Source: an uncultured Collinsella sp.
GTDB taxonomy: Bacteria > Actinomycetota > Coriobacteriia > Coriobacteriales > Coriobacteriaceae
Direction of reading: 5' to 3'
DNA length: 64,000 nucleotides
NCBI GenBank assembly: GCA_900544115.1
Contig: UQTW01000005.1
Coordinates: 1-64,000 of the forward strand
The first letter of the stretch is position 1. Each line of letters opens with the position of its first letter. The translations under genes and the position numbers were made by a program. The notes below the pieces were generated by a model. It was not told the DNA's origin. It saw only the letters and a program-made list of their open reading frames with translations, and did no database searches. This document shows positions 16,810 to 24,772 of the stretch, in pieces.

Positions 16810-17826
16810 CTACAGTGAGTCTCTCTGAACGAGCTGCATGTGCATGACGGTGGTGGTGGGTACGGCGCCATTGATCATATCGAGCGCAATGTTGGCGGCC
16901 ATGTGGCCTTCTTCGCGCAGGGGCTGGCGGACGGTCGTGAGTGCGGGGACGCAGCGCGTCGCAATCTCGTGATCGTCGAAGCCGACGACAGAAACTTCCG
17001 CCGGAACAGATAGGCCTGCCTCGTTGAGTGCGGTGATGACGCCAGCCGCGATACGGTCCGATCCGCAGAGCACGCCATCGAAAGCAATCTTGCGCGCGAG
17101 GATCTGGCGCATGGCCTGATAGCCGTCTCCGCTGTTCCAGCCGGTATAGATAACGTTTGCGTCTGGGAGGTCTTCGCCCAAGACGGCGCGGTAGCCGCGC
17201 AGGCGGTCGACAACAGCGGGATTGTCTTGCGGTCCCAACACGGCGACGATATCTTTGCGCCCGCGCTCCTTCATGGCGTGTGCCGCAAAGCGTCCGCCCT
17301 CTTCGTCGTCGGAGTAGACCGTCGAGAACACGTCGCGATAGGGATGGCCCTCGAGCTGGCCGCATAACACAGTGGGTACGCCCAGCTCGCGCAGCACCTC
17401 GAGCAGCTCACTGCCCTTGTAGGGCGAGACGTCGATGACGGCGTCAAACGAGCGGCGCTCAAAATGCTCGCGTGCGCGGTTGCGCTCATGCGAGGAAGAT
17501 GCCTGCAAGATCACGGGCAAGTAAGACGACTCCGAAAGTTCCTCGGTAATGCCGCTTAAAAACTCACTGTAGGTGGGATCGCTAAACAGCTCGCTCAAAG
17601 GCTCGGTAACCAGCACGGCGATAATTTCCGTGCGTCCGACGGCGAGCGCCCGGCCGCGTGCGTTGGGAACGAAGTTAACCTTTTTCGCCGCTGCGCGGAC
17701 ACGCTTTTTAGTTTCCTCGCTAATGCGGGGGGAGTCGTTGAGGGCGCGCGATGCCGTGGAGCGCGAAACACCGGCAGCTTCAGCAACCTCGGCAAGCGTG
17801 GGTGCGGTGCGTGCTGGTTGGGTCAT
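16810..17826 (-). CDS. LacI-family regulator of the ebgAC operon (EbgR-like)
   Basis: A 338-residue LacI/GalR repressor. The N-terminal HTH reads TLAEVAEAAGVSRSTASRAL (about 10-29), followed by a hinge with the ARGRALAVGR segment and a periplasmic-binding-protein-like effector domain (about 70-335) that ends soon after RQPLREEGHMAANIAL. It is transcribed away from the adjacent beta-galactosidase operon, a classic arrangement for a local repressor. Three CAACCGGTTG palindromes in the shared 376-bp intergenic region match the style of LacI operators. The inducer is presumably a galactoside; that is inference from context. Confidence 0.88.
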   Translation of the reverse strand: MTQPARTAPTLAEVAEAAGVSRSTASRALNDSPRISEETKKRVRAAAKKVNFVPNARGRALAVGRTEIIAVLVTEPLSELFSDPTYSEFLSGITEELSESSYLPVILQASSSHERNRAREHFERRSFDAVIDVSPYKGSELLEVLRELGVPTVLCGQLEGHPYRDVFSTVYSDDEEGGRFAAHAMKERGRKDIVAVLGPQDNPAVVDRLRGYRAVLGEDLPDANVIYTGWNSGDGYQAMRQILARKIAFDGVLCGSDRIAAGVITALNEAGLSVPAEVSVVGFDDHEIATRCVPALTTVRQPLREEGHMAANIALDMINGAVPTTTVMHMQLVQRDSL

Positions 17827-18064
17827 GGCGTCTCCTGTGCAATTGGGTCGGTGGGCTATCGATAAAGGCTAATGCGGATACAGATTACTATAGCGCGCGT
17901 GAACGGCGTCCATGGTATCCGGTGACCGGTGTCGTTTTGCAATCAAACTGCGACTGAGCACGGCATGTATGGGCGAGACATAGGCAGGCGCGACAGTTGC
18001 CTGTGAGTTCAAGAACGATGCCCCGTGCTGTGCACCTAAGCTTAGGGTGACATAAGTAGCATGG

Positions 18065-18170
18065 TTGTACAACCGGTTGCACCGTTAATCCGACAAAATC
18101 GACCGTTCGGCGGACAACCGGTTGCACAGATTTTTGTACCGCCCGTAAGATAAGGACAACCGGTTGCACA
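18065..18170. promoter_or_regulatory. Three evenly spaced LacI-type operators
   Basis: Palindrome CAACCGGTTG occurs at 18070-18079, 18115-18124 and 18157-18166, each in the wider context rnACAACCGGTTGCAC. Centres are 45 and 42 nt apart, close to four helical turns, so bound repressors would lie on about the same face. The last copy ends 36 nt before ebgA. The rest of the 17827-18202 gap shows no other clear element. Confidence 0.8.
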
Positions 18171-18202
18171 AAGAAGCACTACGATGACGAAGGAGCATCA
18201 CC

Positions 18203-21200
18203 ATGGACGCCATTAACGATTGGGAAAACCAAGCGCTCACCCACAGGAACCGCCTGGCACCCCATGCGTACTTTATGGGTTATGAGGCCGCCGATCTCGC
18301 CGCTACGTACAGCCGCGAGCTGTCGCGCGGATTTGTCCAGCTGTCCGGCTCGTGGCAGTTCCGCCTTTTTGAGGGCCCCGCGGCCGTCTCCAACGAAGCA
18401 CTTTGCACGTACAAGCCCGAGTGGGATCACGTGGAGGTTCCGCACCTGTGGCAGGTAGACGGCTATGGCAACCTTGCCTACACCGACGAGGGTTTTCCGT
18501 TCCCGGTGGATCAGCCGTTCGTTCCCTCCGACGACCCTACGGGCGTCTACCAGCGCATCGTCAAACTTCCCGCCGTGCCTGCCGGCGCTCGCGAGATTAT
18601 TCGCTTCGACGGTATCGAGAGCTACGGCGAGCTGTATGTCAACGGCAAGTTTATCGGCATGACCAAGGGTTCGCGCCTGTCCGCCGAGTTTGACGTGACC
18701 GACGCGCTCGTCGAGGGCGACAACCTGTTTGCGGTCAAGGTTCTGCAGTACAGCGATGGTAGCTACATCGAGGACCAGGACATGTGGTGGGCATCGGGCA
18801 TCTTCCGCGATGTGTACCTCATGCAGCGTCCCGCCGCGCATCTGGTCGACTTTAGGTTCCGCACGCACCGCGAGGGCGATGCCGCTCTGATCACGCTCGA
18901 TACGGTTGCCGAGGGCGCAAGTCGCGTCGTGTATACGCTCAGCGATGGCCAGAATGTGGTCGCTACGGGCGAGTGCGTCGACGGCCATGCCGAGTGCAGC
19001 GTTGCCGATGCCCACTTCTGGAACCCCGAGGACCCCTTCCTCTATGACCTTACGCTTGAGGTCTACGACGGCGACGAGGTCAGCGAGTACGTTCCGCATC
19101 GCCAAGGCCTTGCCGAGGTGACGGTCGAGGGCAATCATATCTACCTCAACGGCACCTACTTTAAGATGCATGGCGTCAACCGCCACGACCACGACGATCA
19201 CAAGGGCCGCGCCGTGGGTCTCGAGCGCATGCGCCGCGACCTGGAGCTCATGAAGCAGCACAACATCAACGCGGTGCGCACGTCCCACTACGCCAACGAT
19301 CCGCGCTTCTACGAGCTGTGCGACGAGTACGGCATCATGCTGGTCGCCGAGACCGATATGGAGAGCCACGGCTTCGAGAATATCGGCAATATCGCCCTGG
19401 TCACCGACGACCCTGCCTGGGAGCCGGCTTACGTTGACCGTGTTGAGCGCCTGGTGATGCAGGAACGCAACCACGCGTGCATCATCATGTGGTCGATGGG
19501 CAACGAGAGCGGCTATGGCTGCAACATCCGCGCGATGTACGCCAAAGCTCACGAGCTCGACGGTCGTCCGGTCCACTACGAGGAGGATCGCAACGCCGAT
19601 ACCGTCGACGTCATTTCCACCATGTACTCCCGCGTGTCGCAGATGAACGACTTTGGCGAGCATCCGTTCCCCAAGCCGCGCATCAACTGCGAGTACGGCC
19701 ACTCCATGGGTAATGGTCCCGGAGGCCTGTCCGAGTACCAGGAGGTCTTCGATCGCTGGGATTGCATCCAAGGCCAGTTTATTTGGGAATGGTGCGACCA
19801 CGGTTTGGCTGCTGTGACCGAGGACGGCGTTGCCTACGACATGTATGGCGGCGACAACGGCGATTACCCCAACAACAGCAACTTCTGCATCGACGGCATG
19901 GTGTTCCCCTGGCAGCAGCCGAGCCCGGGCCTTACCGAGTACGGCCAGGTCATCTGCCCGGTTCGCATGGCCTACGATGCCGAGGCGGGCGAGCTGACCG
20001 TCACCAACAAGCGTTGGTTTACCACCCTCGAGGATGTCTGCCTGTCGGCGGAGACCCTGGTGGACGGCGACGTGGTCTGCCGCAAGACGCTCATGCCCGG
20101 TGCGGTTGCCCCCGGCGAGTCCGTCCAGCTTCCGCTGGTGATTCGCGAGGCCGCAGTGGGCGAGACCCTGCTGACCGTGCACGCCTACACCATGGCGGCT
20201 CACGCCTGGTGCGAGCCGATGTTCCAACTGGGTGCAAGCCAGTTTGCCATCGCAAACCATCCGGCGCCGGCAATTGCCGCCCCCACTCGTCCTGAGCTTA
20301 CGGTCGAGGAGACCGAGCAGGAGATTCGTATTCGCTCCCTCAACGGCGAGCTGACCTTCAGCAAGGTCAACGGTACCGTGAGCGAGTGGAAGGCATCCGG
20401 TCGCGACGTCATGACCTCCGGTCCCCAGGTTGGTTTTTGGCATCCGCTCGTCGATAACCACGCCCAGGAGTACGACTCCCTGTGGAAGGATAACTTCATC
20501 GATGTGATGCAGACGTCTACCCGCAATGTTTCTTGGAAGCAGGACGACAATGCGGTTGTCGTTACCGTGAGCCAGCGTATCGCTCCTCCCGTCCGCGCGT
20601 TCGGCATGCGCGTCGAGCTCGTCTATACCGTGCTTCCGAGTGGCCGCGTCGACCTCAAGGTTTCCGGCGAGCCCTACGGCGACTATTCGGACATTATCCC
20701 GCGCATCGGCATCTCCTTCGAGGTCCCCGGTTGTGATCGTGCCGTCGAGTGGTATGGCCACGGCCCGGGCGAGAACTATCCGGACTCGCTGCGCGCCAAC
20801 CCGGTCGGTCATTACCGCACTACGGTCGACGACATGTTCACGCCCTACGTTATGCCCCAGGACTGCGCCAACCGCGAGGGTACCCGCTGGGTCGCCCTGC
20901 GCTCCAGCCACGGTGACGGTCTGGTCGTGACGCGTCCGAGCGACGCCGCTTCCAATCCGTTCTCGTTCTCCGCATGGCCCTATAGCTGCGAGGCTATCGA
21001 TAATGCCAAGCATGTCTACGATCTTGTCCCGGGCGACACGGTTACGGTCAACATCAACGACCAGCTGCTCGGCCTTGGCTCGAACTCTTGGGGTTCCGAG
21101 GTGCTCGATTCCTATCGCACCCGTTTTGAGAGCTTCAGCTTTGAGGTGTCCCTGCGACCGCTGACGTCTGCCGATCTGGCTCAGGCGCTGGCACCCATTA

Positions 21201-21211
21201 AGGAGGCATAA
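18203..21211 (+). CDS. ebgA: Beta-galactosidase, GH2 (EbgA/LacZ type)
   Basis: A 1002-residue glycoside hydrolase family 2 beta-galactosidase with the five-domain LacZ layout: sugar-binding jelly roll (about 45-220), two immunoglobulin-like domains, TIM barrel (about 310-600) and a C-terminal Bgal small-chain domain (about 720-1000). The acid/base is Glu435 in WSMGNESGYG, and the nucleophile is Glu497 in NCEYGHSMGN. There is no signal peptide, so it acts in the cytosol on lactose or related galactosides. AAGGAG precedes the ATG. The gene for the EbgC-like partner starts 3 nt after the stop, as in the E. coli ebgAC pair. No dedicated lactose permease is adjacent. Confidence 0.93.
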   Translation: MDAINDWENQALTHRNRLAPHAYFMGYEAADLAATYSRELSRGFVQLSGSWQFRLFEGPAAVSNEALCTYKPEWDHVEVPHLWQVDGYGNLAYTDEGFPFPVDQPFVPSDDPTGVYQRIVKLPAVPAGAREIIRFDGIESYGELYVNGKFIGMTKGSRLSAEFDVTDALVEGDNLFAVKVLQYSDGSYIEDQDMWWASGIFRDVYLMQRPAAHLVDFRFRTHREGDAALITLDTVAEGASRVVYTLSDGQNVVATGECVDGHAECSVADAHFWNPEDPFLYDLTLEVYDGDEVSEYVPHRQGLAEVTVEGNHIYLNGTYFKMHGVNRHDHDDHKGRAVGLERMRRDLELMKQHNINAVRTSHYANDPRFYELCDEYGIMLVAETDMESHGFENIGNIALVTDDPAWEPAYVDRVERLVMQERNHACIIMWSMGNESGYGCNIRAMYAKAHELDGRPVHYEEDRNADTVDVISTMYSRVSQMNDFGEHPFPKPRINCEYGHSMGNGPGGLSEYQEVFDRWDCIQGQFIWEWCDHGLAAVTEDGVAYDMYGGDNGDYPNNSNFCIDGMVFPWQQPSPGLTEYGQVICPVRMAYDAEAGELTVTNKRWFTTLEDVCLSAETLVDGDVVCRKTLMPGAVAPGESVQLPLVIREAAVGETLLTVHAYTMAAHAWCEPMFQLGASQFAIANHPAPAIAAPTRPELTVEETEQEIRIRSLNGELTFSKVNGTVSEWKASGRDVMTSGPQVGFWHPLVDNHAQEYDSLWKDNFIDVMQTSTRNVSWKQDDNAVVVTVSQRIAPPVRAFGMRVELVYTVLPSGRVDLKVSGEPYGDYSDIIPRIGISFEVPGCDRAVEWYGHGPGENYPDSLRANPVGHYRTTVDDMFTPYVMPQDCANREGTRWVALRSSHGDGLVVTRPSDAASNPFSFSAWPYSCEAIDNAKHVYDLVPGDTVTVNINDQLLGLGSNSWGSEVLDSYRTRFESFSFEVSLRPLTSADLAQALAPIKEA

Positions 21212-21214
21212 GTC

Positions 21215-21670
21215 ATGCATATCTTTAACTCGCGTGCCGATTTCGACGCCCAGATGAAGTCCGTCAAGAAGTGGATGCGTACCGGTCAGGCACTCGACGG
21301 CGTTTCTGAACTGCAGCACGATGTGGCGTACTCTATCGGCGACTCGCTGGTGTATTGGTGGGTGAACGCCCACGAGGCGGCTACTGCCGATCTGGTCGGT
21401 CACCGTCGCTACCATGCCGTGCTCGCCCCGCTCGACGGCAATCTGACCGTTGAGGTGGCTTCCAAGGCCGATCTTACCTGTACGCGCGCCTACAGCGATA
21501 TCGATGATCGCGAGCGCTTTGAGGGTACGGGGGAGACCGTGACGATTCCCACCGGCGGCGTTGCCGTCGTCGAAATTGACGAGGCCTACCGTGTCGTGGC
21601 CGATGCCGCGGATCCCCGCGTCGTGGTGCTGCACGTGACAGTCGAAGGTTATTCCTTCCCCAACAAGTAG
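21215..21670 (+). CDS. ebgC: EbgC-like beta subunit (YhcH/YjgK/YiaL cupin family)
   Basis: A 151-residue small protein of the DUF386/YhcH family. The HDVAYSIGDSLVYWWVNAHE and GHRRYHAVLAPLDGN-type segments match the E. coli EbgC pattern, where EbgC is an obligate partner that raises EbgA activity. It begins 3 nt after ebgA, with an AAGGAGG site inside the ebgA end, so the two are translationally linked. It carries no catalytic motif of its own that I can name. The name follows family and context. Confidence 0.85.
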   Translation: MHIFNSRADFDAQMKSVKKWMRTGQALDGVSELQHDVAYSIGDSLVYWWVNAHEAATADLVGHRRYHAVLAPLDGNLTVEVASKADLTCTRAYSDIDDRERFEGTGETVTIPTGGVAVVEIDEAYRVVADAADPRVVVLHVTVEGYSFPNK

Positions 21671-21823
21671 TATTCGTCCGCCTGGACGTTTGCTTCGCGC
21701 CGTTAAGGGGGATGGCTTTGTTGACTCCCTTTTCCCCATTCCCCTTAGCAGGTGCGCCGTCCGTGTTTGCACTTGCAGCTCGGACGGTTTTAGATGACAT
21801 TTAACAGATGATTGGGAGGGCTT

Positions 21824-23287
21824 ATGAGCTCTGAAAAACGAGGAACGATTGGTTCGTTCGCTCTGCTGGGCATGACGGTCGCCGCCGTGTTCGGTATCAA
21901 GAACATCATCAACAACAACGCGGCCATCGGCTTGGCAGCTGCGCCGTCGTTCTTCTTCGCCACGCTTTTGTACTTTGTCCCCTATACCCTGGTTACCGCC
22001 GAGTTCGTCGGCCTCAACAAGGACTCCGAGTCTGGCGTGTACGCATGGGTTAAGACCTCGATGGGTGGTCGCTGGGCGTTCCTGACGGCATTTAGCTACT
22101 GGTTCGTTAACCTGTTCTTCTTTGCGTCCGTCCTGCCCAACGTCATCATCTACGCGAGCTACGTGTTCTTTGGTGCCAACGCCGAGCTTTCGCAGCTGTG
22201 GATCACCATTATCGAGATCGTCGTCTTTGCTATCGCCACGTGGGTTTCGACCAAGGGCGCTAAGTGGATCGGCTCCATTTCCTCCTTCGGTTCGACCGCG
22301 GCTCTCGGCCTGACCGCCGTGTTCATCCTGCTGTCCCTGGCTGCTGCCTTTGGCGGCGTTGAGTTCGCTACGGCTCCTACTCCCGCTAACATGGCTCCCG
22401 ACATGAGCAACTTCGCAACTGCGTGGGGCTTCTTCGGTACGCTTGCCTGGATCATCCAGGGCGTTGGCGGCGCTGAGTCTGTCGGCGTGTTCCTTAACGA
22501 CCTTAAGGGTGGCGTCAAGGCCTTCGTGCGCACCGTCGTTATCGCCGGCCTGACCATCGGCCTTCTGTATGCAGGCGCTTCGCTGCTGGTTAACCTGTTC
22601 ATCCCCGAGGGCGGCGTTGCCATCTCCACCGGTATCTTCGACGTATTCGGCGCTGTCTTTGCCCACTTTGGCATTCCCATGGAAGTGTCTACGCGCGCCA
22701 TCGGCTTGATCCTTCTCGCCGCCACGCTGGGCTCCCTCATGATGTGGACCTCTGCTCCCATCAAGGTTTTCTTCACCGAGATCCCCAAGGGCGTCTTTGG
22801 TAGCAAGATCGTCGAGCTCAACGAGCATGGCATTCCTGCCCGCGCTGCTTGGCTGCAGTTCGCCATCGTCGTCCCCATCCTGATCATTCCGGCCCTGGGC
22901 TCCGGTAACCTCGACGACCTGCTCATGATCGTTACCAACATGACTGCTGCCACCGCTCTGCTCCCACCGCTGCTGATTTTGCTTGCCTACTTTATGCTGC
23001 GCAAGAACTTTGACGCCGCTCCCCGTGGCTTCCGCATGGGTTCGCGCCGCTTTGGCCTGGTCGTTGCCGCATTCCTGCTTGTGGTCTTCTGCTTCGTGCT
23101 TATCTGCGGCACCATTCCGCTCGATCAGCCGCTGTGGCTGACGCTGGTCTACAACGTTGGCGGCGTGGTTGTCTTCTTGGGCCTTGCCGTGATGTGGTAC
23201 AACCGCTACATCAACCGCCTGCGCGAGACCGATCCCGAGGCCGCCGAGAACGAGCTTCGCCCTTCCGTCCTCGATATGATGGAGTAG
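21824..23287 (+). CDS. APC-superfamily amino acid permease (glutamate/GABA antiporter-like)
   Basis: A 487-residue integral membrane protein with about twelve helices. The start SFALLGMTVAAVFGIKN and the helix containing WIIQGVGGAESVGVFLND place it among APC amino acid permeases, nearest in style to the GadC-type glutamate:GABA antiporters. It lacks an obvious C-terminal pH plug. The ATG at 21824 is preceded by GGGAGG. It follows ebgC by 150 nt, across a hairpin (AAGGGG/CCCCTT around 21704-21748), and is probably a separate unit. Substrate remains open. Confidence 0.8.
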   Translation: MSSEKRGTIGSFALLGMTVAAVFGIKNIINNNAAIGLAAAPSFFFATLLYFVPYTLVTAEFVGLNKDSESGVYAWVKTSMGGRWAFLTAFSYWFVNLFFFASVLPNVIIYASYVFFGANAELSQLWITIIEIVVFAIATWVSTKGAKWIGSISSFGSTAALGLTAVFILLSLAAAFGGVEFATAPTPANMAPDMSNFATAWGFFGTLAWIIQGVGGAESVGVFLNDLKGGVKAFVRTVVIAGLTIGLLYAGASLLVNLFIPEGGVAISTGIFDVFGAVFAHFGIPMEVSTRAIGLILLAATLGSLMMWTSAPIKVFFTEIPKGVFGSKIVELNEHGIPARAAWLQFAIVVPILIIPALGSGNLDDLLMIVTNMTAATALLPPLLILLAYFMLRKNFDAAPRGFRMGSRRFGLVVAAFLLVVFCFVLICGTIPLDQPLWLTLVYNVGGVVVFLGLAVMWYNRYINRLRETDPEAAENELRPSVLDMME

Positions 23288-23334
23288 CGGCTAGGATTAA
23301 TCTACGGCTGTGGAATAAATCGATTCCCTTTCCT

Positions 23335-23364
23335 AAGGAGGGGCCTTACGAGGCCCCTCCTTTT
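23335..23364 (+). terminator. Terminator of the permease gene
   Basis: AAGGAGGGGCCT pairs with AGGCCCCTCCTT around a short loop, running into TTTTGTG. Confidence 0.9.
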
Positions 23365-23387
23365 GTGTTTTGGGGCATGGTTTTGGC

Positions 23388-23615
23388 CCCCGTGGTCAAA
23401 AAATGCCAAATATGAGTACTGTTGCAAAAGAAGTGCCATATTTTTCGGCCTGCTCTGAGCGAAAATGGGCTCAAAATCGATTTATCTAACTCCCTTTAAA
23501 GGGCGTTTGACGGCTTTCAACCTCTTCGAATCGCTCAAGCTAGGCAATTTGCTCTCGATTTTGCTGCTACTAAATTTGTGACAGTACTCATATTTGCCAC
23601 TTTTTGACCACGGGG
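23388..23615. repeat. 228-bp MITE-like element with 40-nt terminal inverted repeats
   Basis: Left end 23388-23427 and right end 23576-23615 are inverted repeats of 40 nt with about four mismatches, opening CCCCGTGGTCAAAAA and including CAAATATGAGTACTGT. The 148 nt between them are AT-richer than the genome and contain no open frame. No target duplication is evident (GGC on the left, TAT on the right). Confidence 0.8.
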
Positions 23616-23708
23616 TATCCGGAGGGGCCCTCGATAAGCATCTAACGCTACAATAACTACCACGTGGCTGGGTTTGCCGGCCGAATGTGTGATGTCGTGG
23701 GAGGGGAC

Positions 23709-23957
23709 ATGGTCGAGTTTACAAAGACGATTAAAGATCCGTTGGGACTACACGCCCGCCCGGTTGCGCTGCTCTATGACATCATTGCCAAGCACCGTAG
23801 CGACGTGTCGGTCAGCATCGGCGACCGCCATACCGACGGTCGCGATGTCATGGGCCTCATGGCTCTCTACGGCGAGTGCGGCGAGGACATCATCTTTCGC
23901 GTTTCGGGCGTAGACGAGGCTTCCTGCGTTACGTCGATCAGAAACCTCTCGCTCTAA
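23709..23957 (+). CDS. HPr-family phosphocarrier with Asp46
   Basis: An 82-residue HPr-like PTS phosphocarrier. LGLHARPV places the phospho-accepting His at position 15, exactly as in canonical HPr. The regulatory serine (position 46, usually KSIMGVMSL) is replaced: the segment reads GRDVMGLMAL, with Asp at 46. The ATG at 23709 follows GGGAGGGG and gives canonical numbering; an upstream frame start at 23664 lacks support. It stands alone with its own terminator; no ptsI is adjacent. It should accept phosphate from EI for PTS sugars such as that of the 61-kb locus, but could not be serine-phosphorylated. Confidence 0.88.
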   Translation: MVEFTKTIKDPLGLHARPVALLYDIIAKHRSDVSVSIGDRHTDGRDVMGLMALYGECGEDIIFRVSGVDEASCVTSIRNLSL

Positions 23958-23966
23958 GCATGACAG

Positions 23967-24003
23967 GGCGCGGCAAAGGACAGCTCTTTGCCGCGCCTTT
24001 TTG
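23967..24003 (+). terminator. Terminator of the HPr gene
   Basis: GGCGCGGCAAAG pairs perfectly with CTTTGCCGCGCC, then TTTTTG. Confidence 0.92.
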
Positions 24004-24049
24004 TTTCATATAGGAAACTTTTTCGAAATCTGAATAGGGACCCTTTCCA

Positions 24050-24103
24050 AAAAGTTAACCACGTGCTAGTTTACTAAAGCGAACATAGACGTGGTTAACT
24101 TTT
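24050..24103. promoter_or_regulatory. Inverted repeat before feoA, candidate metal-regulator site
   Basis: Perfect 15-nt arms AAAAGTTAACCACGT (24050-24064) and ACGTGGTTAACTTTT (24089-24103) flank a 24-nt spacer. It ends 42 nt before the first feoA. The GTTAAC core and the iron-transport genes suggest a DtxR/IdeR-type or Fur-type site, but the match to either consensus is loose. Confidence 0.5.
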
Positions 24104-24145
24104 ATCGCGTCGATGTTGAGGACGAACTGACGTTAGGAGCCACTC

Positions 24146-24388
24146 ATGTCTTGCGGACCGCAGATGCCGGCCATGCCGCTTTCGATGGTAAAAGCGGGCG
24201 AAACCGTGCGCGTGTCTCGTGTAAAGGGCAATGAGGACATGAAGCACCACCTCAAGGACCTCGGCTTTGTCGAGGGCAACGAAATCCACGTGGTGAGCTC
24301 GAGTGGCGCCAATATCATCGTCACGGTGCTGGGCGCACGCTTTGGCATCGATTCCAAGGTTGCCATGCACATCATGACCGTCGGTTAG
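24146..24388 (+). CDS. feoA: FeoA-domain protein (first copy)
   Basis: An 80-residue SH3-like FeoA protein, the small cytosolic partner of the ferrous iron transporter FeoB. It shows the usual order: CGPQMPAMPLSMVKAGETVRV, a KGNEDMKHHLKDLGFVEG helix-turn and a C-terminal DSKVAMHIMTVG strand. The short CGPQ leader with a cysteine is seen in a subset of FeoA proteins. AGGAG lies before the ATG. A second feoA starts 39 nt downstream and feoB follows, so this is the head of a feoA-feoA-feoB operon. Confidence 0.9.
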   Translation: MSCGPQMPAMPLSMVKAGETVRVSRVKGNEDMKHHLKDLGFVEGNEIHVVSSSGANIIVTVLGARFGIDSKVAMHIMTVG

Positions 24389-24427
24389 TCCGCAGCATTT
24401 CATAAAAACTGAAAGGGGGACAAGAGG

Positions 24428-24649
24428 ATGAAGACGTTGGGTGACGTTAAGGTGGGCGAGAGCTCTACCATCGTCAAGCTTCACGGTGAGGGTGCGCTTC
24501 GCCGTCACCTTATGGACCTGGGGCTCATCAAGGGCACTTCGTTCAAGGTCGTGAAGGTTGCACCGCTCGGTGATCCGGTCGAGATCAACGTGCGCGGCTA
24601 CGAGCTTTCCATCCGCAAGGAGGAGGCTGCCGTCGTCGAGGTCCAGTAA
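24428..24649 (+). CDS. feoA: FeoA-domain protein (second copy)
   Basis: A 73-residue FeoA paralogue, only loosely similar to its neighbour. It has TLGDVKVGESSTIVKLHGEG, RRHLMDLGLIKGT and GYELSIRKEEAAVVEV, the last being the common FeoA ending. GGGGGACAAGAGG precedes the ATG. Two adjacent FeoA proteins ahead of FeoB are frequent in anaerobes; one may regulate the G domain while the other has a structural role, which is inference. Confidence 0.9.
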   Translation: MKTLGDVKVGESSTIVKLHGEGALRRHLMDLGLIKGTSFKVVKVAPLGDPVEINVRGYELSIRKEEAAVVEVQ

Positions 24650-24675
24650 GGGCTCGCGGCGCATATATCTGCAGA

Positions 24676-24699
24676 TAAAGTTAGGTTTTTCTAACTTAA
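24676..24699. promoter_or_regulatory. Second inverted repeat, before feoB (IdeR/DtxR-like)
   Basis: AAGTTAG (24678-24684) and CTAACTT (24691-24697) flank GTTTTT. The TTAGG...CTAA layout resembles the actinobacterial IdeR/DtxR iron box. It lies 75 nt before feoB. Confidence 0.5.
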
Positions 24700-24772
24700 T
24701 GCAGCATCTTTGAAGCACATTATCCAGCCTGCGCGGAGAAAGCAGCGCAGGCACACAAGGAAGAAGGATTGA

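Noticed and set aside
18179..22828. A 1549-codon open frame on the - strand
   Set aside because: It runs antisense across ebgA, ebgC and the permease, has low-complexity composition typical of a shadow frame in GC-rich DNA, and matches no family.
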